64,000 nucleotides of DNA, from assembly GCA_050943475.1 (NCBI GenBank), contig JBMNPF010000005.1:149884-213883 (forward strand), in the 5' to 3' direction. The first letter of the stretch is position 1. Each line of letters opens with the position of its first letter. The notes beneath the pieces were generated by a model. The model was not told where the DNA came from, searched no databases, and saw only the letters and a list, made by a program, of their open reading frames with translations. The translations under genes and the position numbers were made by a program. Origin of the DNA: Metaruminococcus_A sp050943475 (GTDB lineage Bacteria; Bacillota; Clostridia; Oscillospirales; Ruminococcaceae). Below, one piece after another: positions 57,941-64,000 of the stretch.

Positions 57941-58473
57941 TTTTCCACCGCCTGCTTTTCAAAATCCCGGTACATCAGGCTCGGCTGAATGTCCGCGTTG
58001 TTCTGGTATTTGCCGCTGCGGTAGGGCTCATAATCCCCGTCAATGGTGTGGTAATAAATCTGGCAGATTTCCGCCCCCGGGTAAATACGAATCGGCTGTA
58101 CACAGAAAATTTCCAGTGTCCAGTACCCCGCAAAACCAACGTCCCCGAACCCTGCCGTCACATGGATGAACAGCCCGAGCCGCCCGGTCGAGGAACGCCC
58201 CTCCAACATCGGTACCAATCCCTCGGTTCTGGTGAATTCCCGCGTCCGTCCAAGGTACAGCGTCCCTGGCTCCAGCACCAGTCCTTCGTCTGGTATGACA
58301 ATCCGTCTGGTCGCGTTTGGGCGCTTCATGTCCAGCACACGCTCCTCGTACACCAGCAGCTCGTTGTGCAGCGAGAGATTGTAGCTGTTCGGGTTTACCC
58401 GTGCCGCGTCATACGGTTCAATGATGATGTTTGTCCCAATCTGCTTCTGAATCTCTTTTCCGGATAAGATCAT
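57937..58473 (-). CDS. dcd: dCTP deaminase
   Basis: A 178-residue trimeric enzyme deaminating dCTP to dUTP for dTTP synthesis. Seen: MILSGKEIQKQIG, NPNSYNLSLHNELLVYE, the active-site block GRSSTGRLGLFIHVTAGFGD, and AGYWTLEIFCVQPIRIYPG with AEICQIYY. Length fits Dcd. GAAAGGGTGAAGG precedes ATG 58473; the 52-codon upstream extension has no ribosome site. It is coupled to the zinc-ribbon gene. The 297 bp upstream of it hold no recognisable gene. Confidence 0.93.
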   Translation of the reverse strand: MILSGKEIQKQIGTNIIIEPYDAARVNPNSYNLSLHNELLVYEERVLDMKRPNATRRIVIPDEGLVLEPGTLYLGRTREFTRTEGLVPMLEGRSSTGRLGLFIHVTAGFGDVGFAGYWTLEIFCVQPIRIYPGAEICQIYYHTIDGDYEPYRSGKYQNNADIQPSLMYRDFEKQAVEK

Positions 58474-58770
58474 GCCCTTCACCCTTTCCTGAATCCATCT
58501 GCCGGAATCCTGGCCTTTCTCGTATTGCGGTTGTCCTGCTGTATGGATTCTGCCCGTTGTTCTGGTTTTTGCCCGCCGCATGTCAATATTGCCCAACCGT
58601 ATCATACCGCGAATCCCGTTGGGCGGCACGGGTTAACTGCTTTCGGTATGCCGGCCGTTTCAGGTTCCACCCTGTGGATCAGCCTTTGTCCGCAAACACT
58701 GCCGCCGTGTTCCAAGCCTTATTTGCCGCTCATACCCATCCGGATAACCGTTAAATCCGCCGTATCATAC

Positions 58771-59295
58771 TTATAATCCCGGCGGCAGCCGTTTGAGCAC
58801 TCCCTGCAATTTCCGTACCAGCAGGTGGGCAATCACTCCGGTCAGAATACCCGTCGCCGTCCCTGAAAGCAGGAGCACGGGAAAATATCCCCACACCGCC
58901 CCGGAGCCGAGCGTAACCGTTGCCGCCGCAAGCTGGCCGATGTTGTGGAATACGCCGCCCGCCGCGCTCACGCCCACGGCGCCAAAGCAGCGCAGCCGAA
59001 GGAACAGGCACATCACACCAAAGCTCAGCAGGCCGCCGCACAGGCTGTAAAATAAGCTGTTGAGATCCCCAAACAGCAGCCCGGTCAGCAGAATGCGTGT
59101 GAGATTGATAAGCAGCGCGTACCGCATTCCAAACAGATAAAGCGCCGCCAGAACCGCGATGTTCGCAAGCCCTGGCTTCACTCCGGGCGCCGCTGTCAGC
59201 GGCGGGATCAGCCGTTCCAGGTAGGACATTGCCATCGCAAACACAGCAAACAGCGCGCAAAGGCTCACCGTTTGTGCGGTGCCGCGCCCGTTCAC
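58771..59295 (-). CDS. Gx transporter family membrane protein
   Basis: A 174-residue integral membrane protein, formerly called 'heptaprenyl diphosphate synthase component I'. About five helices; the family-like region ALFAVFAMAMSYLERLIPPLTAAPGVKPGLANIAVLAALYLFG and a later Gly-rich AGGVFHNIGQLAAATVTLGSG are visible. It belongs to the ECF/Gx type group. The GTG start overlaps the TGA of the upstream NusG-II gene (GTGA), so the two are coupled. It likely imports a small vitamin-like molecule; substrate unknown. Confidence 0.85.
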   Translation of the reverse strand: MNGRGTAQTVSLCALFAVFAMAMSYLERLIPPLTAAPGVKPGLANIAVLAALYLFGMRYALLINLTRILLTGLLFGDLNSLFYSLCGGLLSFGVMCLFLRLRCFGAVGVSAAGGVFHNIGQLAAATVTLGSGAVWGYFPVLLLSGTATGILTGVIAHLLVRKLQGVLKRLPPGL

Positions 59296-59654
59296 GATGC
59301 CACCGCGTCGTAAGACGCGCCTCCGCCGGTAATTTCCACCACAATCCGGTGCGGCAGGCAGACAATGCTCTCGCCGCTGTGCGCAATCCGGCCCTGGTAA
59401 ATGCACTGCCGCCCGGTGCAGCTCGCCTCTTCCATCCGCACCGTACCGCCCTCCAGAACCACCAGATTGTGCGTGCCTTCCCGGTCAATGGGAATTCTCC
59501 GGTCCTCTGCCAATGGGTAACTTCCGTAAGGCGCGCCGTCCACCGTAATCACGACCGTGGTCCCGGCATTCTGGGAAAAGCCCACGGCAAACCAGCCGCC
59601 AAACCCAGTCAGCAGCAGGCAGAGGATGAGCACAACATCCGCCTTTTTTACCAT
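59292..59654 (-). CDS. NusG domain II-containing membrane protein
   Basis: A 120-residue protein with an N-terminal membrane helix (about 5-25) and an external NusG domain II-like beta domain: VVITVDGAPYGSYPLAEDRRIPI, then MEEASCTGRQCIYQGRIAHSGESIVCLPHRIVVEI with two Cys-containing loops. Proteins of this type sit with Gx transporters and ApbE in many Clostridia. GGGAGGAAAGG precedes ATG 59654. It is cotranscribed with the Gx gene and diverges from apbE. Confidence 0.87.
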   Translation of the reverse strand: MVKKADVVLILCLLLTGFGGWFAVGFSQNAGTTVVITVDGAPYGSYPLAEDRRIPIDREGTHNLVVLEGGTVRMEEASCTGRQCIYQGRIAHSGESIVCLPHRIVVEITGGGASYDAVAS

Positions 59655-59679
59655 CCGCCTTTCCTCCCATCCATTGGAT

Positions 59680-59708
59680 TTGACATTTTCCCCCAAACCG
59701 CCGATAAT
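59680..59708 (+). promoter_or_regulatory. SigA-type promoter of apbE
   Basis: TTGACA (59680-59685), 17-bp spacer, GATAAT (59703-59708), 34 bp before the TTG start. Confidence 0.65.
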
Positions 59709-59742
59709 AATATGGATACCATCCACACAAAGGGGAGAGATT

Positions 59743-60747
59743 TTGAAACGACTATTGTCCCTGCTCAGCGCAGCCGCCCTGTCCACAGTTGCCCTCCTGT
59801 CCGGCTGCGCCGCGCCCCAACCCATTTCTAAAACCGGGTTTTATCTCAATACCACCTGTACCGTCACACTGTATGATACTGAGGACGAAACCCTGCTCGA
59901 CGGCGCTTTCGCGCGGATCGAGCACTACGAAAACCTCTTCAGCAAAACGGTGGAGGGGAGCGACATCTCCCGTATCAACCAGGCCGAAGGCGCCCCGGTC
60001 TCCGTCGACTCGGAAACCGCGGAACTGCTCCGCACTGCTGTCGGCTACTCCGAACTTACCGGCGGTAAATTTGACGTGACCATCGGCCGGGTCAGCAGCC
60101 TGTGGGATTTTACTTCGGAATCCCCGGTTCCGCCCTCCAAAGAAGAAGTCGCGGAAGCGCTTGCCACCGTCGGTTCTCAAAATCTTTCGGTAGAGGGTAA
60201 TACCGTCACCGTCCCAGCCGGTACTCAGCTCGATTTGGGCGGTATCGCCAAAGGATACATTGCCGATCAACTTGCCGCTTATCTCCGGGAAAACGGAGTG
60301 AGGCGGGCCATCATCAACCTCGGCGGCAACGTCCTCACCATCGGCGGCAAGTCGGATTCCCAGCCCTGGAAGGTAGGCATCCAGCAGCCTTTTGCCAGCC
60401 ACAGCAGCATCATCGGTTCGGTCAGCGTGTCGGACTGGTCGGTTGTCACCTCCGGCATTTATGAGCGCTGCTTTACCTACGAAGGGGCGTTTTACCACCA
60501 CATTCTGGATCCACAAACCGGCTATCCAGTCGCAAACGGCCTTCAGGCGGTCACCATTCTCTCCGAATCCTCCACCACGGCGGATGCCCTGAGCACCGCC
60601 TCTTTCCTGCTCGGCGCGGATGAGGCGAAAGCCCTCATCGAATCCCTGCCGGATACCGAAGCCATCTTCATCACCCTGGACGGATCGGTCGAAACCACCT
60701 CTGGTATCGGCACACAGATTCCGTTTGAACAAAAAGCGCTGGTGTAG
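59743..60747 (+). CDS. apbE: FAD:protein FMN transferase ApbE, lipoprotein
   Basis: A 334-residue enzyme that links FMN covalently to Thr/Ser of flavoproteins such as Rnf subunits. The N-terminus is a lipoprotein signal with lipobox LSGC (Cys22). Conserved ApbE segments: DISRINQAEG, GGKFDVTIGRVSSLWDF, GTQLDLGGIAKGYIAD, AIINLGGNVLTIG, and the metal site HHILDPQTGYPVANGL with late TTADALSTASFLLG. The start is TTG 59743, with AGGGGAGAG 3-7 nt before; the in-frame frame upstream runs antisense over the NusG gene. It faces away from the NusG-II/Gx pair with which it is often clustered. Confidence 0.93.
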   Translation: MKRLLSLLSAAALSTVALLSGCAAPQPISKTGFYLNTTCTVTLYDTEDETLLDGAFARIEHYENLFSKTVEGSDISRINQAEGAPVSVDSETAELLRTAVGYSELTGGKFDVTIGRVSSLWDFTSESPVPPSKEEVAEALATVGSQNLSVEGNTVTVPAGTQLDLGGIAKGYIADQLAAYLRENGVRRAIINLGGNVLTIGGKSDSQPWKVGIQQPFASHSSIIGSVSVSDWSVVTSGIYERCFTYEGAFYHHILDPQTGYPVANGLQAVTILSESSTTADALSTASFLLGADEAKALIESLPDTEAIFITLDGSVETTSGIGTQIPFEQKALV

Positions 60748-60822
60748 CCGTCTGCCGCGTTCCCATAGACTGCGGGAACGATCCATAAAGCCGGGAGCAG
60801 CGCGCCCCGGCGTGTATTACCG

Positions 60823-60852
60823 GCCCTGCCGCTCTTGCGGCAGGGCTTTTTT
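60823..60852 (+). terminator. Terminator after apbE
   Basis: GCCCTGCCGC / GCGGCAGGGC perfect 10-bp stem with loop TCTT, followed by TTTTTT. Confidence 0.9.
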
Positions 60853-60983
60853 ATTGCAATAACCAAATTATACGGGATTCCGCCCTGCCTGTCAATTTTT
60901 CGCCGTATCCTCCGGTTGATTGCCTGCCGTCCGGCAAAAAAGAGGCATGATGCGCCGGCTTGTCACATAAAGTGCAGTAGAGA

Positions 60984-61001
60984 GGGGGAGATGTCCCCCT
61001 G
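60984..61001 (+). promoter_or_regulatory. Leader hairpin upstream of feoA
   Basis: GGGGGA / TCCCCC hairpin with a GATG loop, 33-50 nt before the feoA ATG. No -35/-10 pair and no Fur box was recognised in the 180 bp before feoA. Confidence 0.35.
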
Positions 61002-61032
61002 CAATTTTCAAGGACAAGAAGGGAAAGACGGC

Positions 61033-61314
61033 ATGAAACACAAGCAAAATTCTCCCACAACCCTGGGTGAGCTGGGCGTCGGCCAGCAGGCGGTTGTTGT
61101 CGGCGTCAATGCAACCGGCGCCATGAAACGCCGCCTCGTGGATATGGGCGTCCTCCCCGGTACCAGCGTTTTGGTGCGCAGAATCGCCCCGCTGGGGGAT
61201 CCCATCCAAATTCATCTCCGCGGATATGACCTTCTCATCCGCGGCAGCGAAGCGCGCAGCATTCTTATTCGCACCACTGCGCCGCTGAGGGGAGGAACGC
61301 GGAGTGGCTCTTAA
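61033..61314 (+). CDS. feoA: Ferrous iron transport protein A
   Basis: A 93-residue SH3-like protein that helps FeoB import Fe2+. TTLGELGVGQQAVVVGVNATGAMKRRLVDMGVLPGTSVLVRRIAPLGDPIQIHLRGYDLLIRGSEA is the complete FeoA fold including RLVDMGVLPG and the final RGSEARSI. ATG 61033 follows GAAGGGAAAG; an alternative ATG 60990 abuts its own ribosome site and was rejected. The gene overlaps feoB by 11 bp. Confidence 0.93.
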   Translation: MKHKQNSPTTLGELGVGQQAVVVGVNATGAMKRRLVDMGVLPGTSVLVRRIAPLGDPIQIHLRGYDLLIRGSEARSILIRTTAPLRGGTRSGS

Positions 61315-63322
61315 AATCGCCCTTGTCGGCAATCCGAACAGCGGCAAAACCTCACTCTTCAACCGTCTGACCGGTTCCAACCAGTATGTCGGCAACTGGC
61401 CGGGGGTTACGGTGGAGAAAAAGGCGGGCTTTACGGCGGACAAATCCTGTGAAATTGTCGATCTCCCCGGTGTTTACTCGCTGTCACCCTATACCATGGA
61501 GGAAATCATCACCCGGGATTTTATCCTTGACCAGCATCCCGACGCTATCATCAATATTGTCGACGGCTCCAACATCGAACGCAATCTCTATCTCACGCTG
61601 CAAACGCTGGAGCTTTCCATCCCCACCGTCATCGCCGTCAATATGATGGACCAGGTCCGCGCACGCGGCGGCGATGTCGACTGCATCCGGCTTTCCAAAT
61701 TGCTTGGTGTCCCAGTCGTTCCCATCTCCGCCAAAACCGGCAGCCATATCGACGAGCTCCTCTCCGCCGCCGCATTGGCCGCCGGCCGCCAACCGGCCGC
61801 CCCCATTGTTTGTTACGATTCCGCGGCGCAAAATATGCTCAACGAGGTTGCTTCCCTCCTCGCCGATGCCTGCGGGGAAGGGGAGCGGCTGTTCTTTTAC
61901 GCGGGCAAGCTGGTTGAACAGGACAGCGCAGCCATCGCAAGGCTAAAACTCTCCCAGAGCTGTATCCGCCAAATTGACCGGGCGGTGGAGCGTTACACTG
62001 CCCGTACTCCGCACGGCGACCGCGCAGTTGTCATGGCGGATATCCGTTACCGCTTCATTGAATCGCTGGTCCGCGCCGCAGTTCGTAAACCGCCGCAGGA
62101 AGGCCGCCCCACCGTGACCGACCGGATTGACCGCGTCCTCACCAACCGCCTGCTCGCCCTCCCCATTTTTTTCGGCGTCATCTTCCTTATGTTTGGGCTT
62201 ACCTTCGGCCCGGTGGGGAATTTCCTCAAACGCTGCGTCGAATTTTTGTTTGTCGATGTTCTCACCCCCGCCGTGGAAAAGCTGCTTCTGGTTGCCAACG
62301 CGCCGGACTGGACCTATGGCCTTCTGGCGGATGCGGTCCTCGGCGGCGTCGGCACCATTCTCACCTTTGTTCCGCAAATTCTGCTGCTTTTTCTGTGCCT
62401 CTCTTTTTTGGAGGACAGCGGCTATATGGCCCGCGCCGCCTTTATCATGGATAAGATGATGCGCCGGTTCGGGCTTTCCGGCAAATCCTTCATCCCCATG
62501 CTCATGGGGTTCGGCTGTACCACCCCAGCGGTCATGGCGGCCCGTTCTCTGGAAAACCAAAAGGACCGCAGCCTTACCATCATGCTCACCCCCTTTATGT
62601 CCTGCGGTGCGCGTATGCCCATTTACGCCCTGTTTGCTGGGGTATTTTTCCCGGAGGATCAGGGTGTTGTTGTGTGCAGCCTCTACCTCCTCGGCATGGC
62701 GGCCGCCATGCTCAGCGGTGTTGTGCTGAGCAAGACGCTTTTCCGCGGCGTCTTTTCTCCTTTCGTACTGGAACTGCCGCAGTACCATCTTCCGTCACTC
62801 CATTCCATCCTGCTGCGCACCTGGGAAAAGGGCAGGGGCTTTCTCGTCAAAGCAGGTACCATCATCTTCGCCATGAGTGTCGTCGTCTGGTTTCTCCAGA
62901 ATTTTGATCTCTCCCTGCGTATGGTCGCGGACGGCGGGGACAGCATCCTCGGCCGACTCGGCCGCCTGGTTGCCCCTGCTCTCTCTCCGCTCGGCTTCGG
63001 TACCTGGCAGGCCGCAGTTTCGCTGCTGGCTGGCCTCGTCGCCAAAGAAAGCGTTGTCAGTACCATGAACGTCCTGTACGGCATGGCGGGCGGAACCGTT
63101 TCCGGGGTGCTGTCACAGGTGTTCACGCCGCTTTCCGCCTACGCCTTCATGGTGTTTACCTTGTTGTATATGCCCTGCATCTCGGCGTTTGCTACCATCC
63201 GCCGGGAGATGAACAGTTTGAAATGGGCAGCCGGCGCCGCCCTTTATCAGACCGGCGTTGCCTATTTCACCGCCCTGCTTGTTTACCAGATCGGCTCGCT
63301 TTTGATGAGGTTTTTCGCATGA
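61304..63322 (+). CDS. feoB: Ferrous iron transport protein B
   Basis: A 672-residue GTPase-permease. The cytoplasmic G domain has GNPNSGKTS (9-17, G1), NWPGVTVEKKAG (G2), DLPGVYSL (53-60, G3) and NMMDQ (near 113, G4). A GDI-like region follows, then about eight membrane helices with the Gate motifs LMGFGCTTPAVMAARSL and SCGARMPIYALFAG, where Cys may bind Fe2+. GTG 61304 follows GGGGAGGAACG. It overlaps feoA and the next small gene. Confidence 0.96.
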   Translation: MALKIALVGNPNSGKTSLFNRLTGSNQYVGNWPGVTVEKKAGFTADKSCEIVDLPGVYSLSPYTMEEIITRDFILDQHPDAIINIVDGSNIERNLYLTLQTLELSIPTVIAVNMMDQVRARGGDVDCIRLSKLLGVPVVPISAKTGSHIDELLSAAALAAGRQPAAPIVCYDSAAQNMLNEVASLLADACGEGERLFFYAGKLVEQDSAAIARLKLSQSCIRQIDRAVERYTARTPHGDRAVVMADIRYRFIESLVRAAVRKPPQEGRPTVTDRIDRVLTNRLLALPIFFGVIFLMFGLTFGPVGNFLKRCVEFLFVDVLTPAVEKLLLVANAPDWTYGLLADAVLGGVGTILTFVPQILLLFLCLSFLEDSGYMARAAFIMDKMMRRFGLSGKSFIPMLMGFGCTTPAVMAARSLENQKDRSLTIMLTPFMSCGARMPIYALFAGVFFPEDQGVVVCSLYLLGMAAAMLSGVVLSKTLFRGVFSPFVLELPQYHLPSLHSILLRTWEKGRGFLVKAGTIIFAMSVVVWFLQNFDLSLRMVADGGDSILGRLGRLVAPALSPLGFGTWQAAVSLLAGLVAKESVVSTMNVLYGMAGGTVSGVLSQVFTPLSAYAFMVFTLLYMPCISAFATIRREMNSLKWAAGAALYQTGVAYFTALLVYQIGSLLMRFFA

Positions 63323-63483
63323 ATGTTGCCGTTGTTGTTTTCTGTATCCTGCTCCTTGCAGCGTCATTTGCCTTTGTTGTCTGCACCATCGTCCGGCAGC
63401 TCCGCGGTCAGGGGTGTGCAGGGTGTCCCTCCCAGCAGGCGTCCTGTAGAAAAGGCCGCATCTGTCCCGGAAAAAGGAACTGA
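63319..63483 (+). CDS. FeoB-associated Cys-rich membrane protein
   Basis: A 54-residue protein with one N-terminal membrane helix (about 3-25) and a short tail with Cys33, Cys36, Cys43 and Cys49 (CAGCPSQQASC). This pattern matches the small FeoB-associated Cys-rich proteins found at the end of feoAB operons in Firmicutes; they may assist iron binding as FeoC does. The ATG overlaps the feoB stop (ATGA), proving coupling. Confidence 0.85.
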   Translation: MNVAVVVFCILLLAASFAFVVCTIVRQLRGQGCAGCPSQQASCRKGRICPGKRN

Positions 63484-64000
63484 TTTCGGCCCTAATCCCG
63501 CAAATCCCTGCTTTTTCTATGTTCTGAAACAATTTTCTCCCGCATTCTTGTGGATCTTGCCGTCTGTACTTTTACGGACGGTATGTTACAATGGTGTAAA
63601 CATTTCCCCGCCGTATGGGTTATGTACCAGGCGGGCTGTCGAACTGCTCCATCCCGCGAACTTTCATTTTTGCGCTTTGCTTTCCGGATTATGAGGCAAT
63701 TCCCCGGCGGATTCCTCCGCCCGGGAGCAGTTTTGTTCTAAAACGCCGTTGCCCGGCAGAATGGGCAGCGGCCTTTCCTCGCTGTCCGTCCACCGGTTCA
63801 GCGTCCTGGAATCTGCGCGTGCGCATTTTGCATTGCCTGTCTCCTTGCCTTTGCAGGGTGCCATAAAAAATATAAGAAAGATTAACTATTAAAAGTCAAC
63901 CTCCAAAAAGAATGGTAGTGGTGAAAAAAGATGTCTCAAAAAAGGTATAGTAAAGCTAAGGTCTTGTCAGACCCTTGCTGGCTATTCCAGTAGTTGCACT
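63484..64000. other. Right-edge region, no supported gene
   Basis: About 500 bp after the feo operon. GC content falls sharply from about 63,860 onward (AAAAAATATAAGAAAG...). A 20-codon frame at 63,931-63,993 is not supported. A promoter or gene start beyond the window is possible. Confidence 0.4.

Noticed and set aside
63931..63993. 20-codon frame MSQKRYSKAKVLSDPCWLFQ near the right edge.
   Set aside because: Too short to support; possibly the leader of something outside the window, but nothing confirms this.
1..64000. CRISPR arrays, rRNA genes, insertion sequences, prophage, riboswitches.
   Set aside because: No regularly spaced repeats, transposase or phage-type proteins, or recognisable aptamer patterns were found on reading both strands.

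Overview
The window comes from a spore-forming anaerobic member of the Clostridia. The sequence is moderately GC-rich and the gene set resembles Oscillospiraceae/Ruminococcaceae relatives, although no rRNA or species marker is present to name it. The evidence for spore formation is SpoIIGA, SigE, SigG, a YlmC/YmxH-family protein and TepA-YlzJ-FtsK/SpoIIIE. The evidence for anaerobic life is Rex, a 2-hydroxyacyl-CoA dehydratase activase system, a RACo-like corrinoid-protein activator, and FeoA-FeoB with its small Cys-rich partner. I see no phage, insertion sequence, CRISPR array or rRNA. The only RNA gene found is tRNA-Thr(CGT).

Layout. 1-8.5 kb: a partial EndoQ-like PHP endonuclease diverges from an MBL hydrolase, followed by a small Gly/Cys-rich protein, an AT-rich patch with one doubtful small ORF, PRPP synthetase, a DUF3784-like membrane protein, a PutP-type symporter, a membrane-anchored GH25 lysozyme, a VOC protein and Cu/Zn SOD. 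8.6-19.4 kb: DUF1349, aldo/keto reductase, two small proteins, then acn-icd with rex downstream, and a divergent operon for a 2-hydroxyacyl-CoA dehydratase activase and its dehydratase-like partner. 19.4-27 kb: tepA-ylzJ-uppP-ftsK, a YgiQ-family radical SAM protein, a secreted ComEC-like hydrolase and DUF3006. 27-34 kb: spoIIGA-sigE-ylmC and sigG, all on the minus strand but separated by a GH63-like glycosidase, its divergent AraC regulator and an HD protein. 34-47 kb: RACo-like activator, araB-araD-transaldolase, MltG, pheA, secA, and a NifU-like scaffold with a GGGtGRT protein. 47-57 kb: tRNA-Thr, ogt and alkA-type alkylation repair, a YyaL-type protein, a glycosyltransferase, YjjG-like HAD, an AEC carrier and adenine deaminase. 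57-63.5 kb: bioY-DUF1284, dcd with a zinc-ribbon gene, Gx transporter/NusG-II protein diverging from apbE, and feoA-feoB with its small partner.

The most notable signals are regulatory. A perfect 55-bp palindrome overlaps the bioY promoter and has BirA-operator geometry. The spoIIGA promoter has a 22-bp spacer and a Spo0A box over its -35, as in the Bacillus spoIIG promoter, and the gene seems to begin at a rare ATT codon. sigG has a SigF/SigG-like promoter and a possible antisense promoter at its 3' end. The best candidate for an undescribed system is the scaffold/GGGtGRT gene pair at 44.9-46.6 kb. All calls come from reading the sequence; no database search was run.
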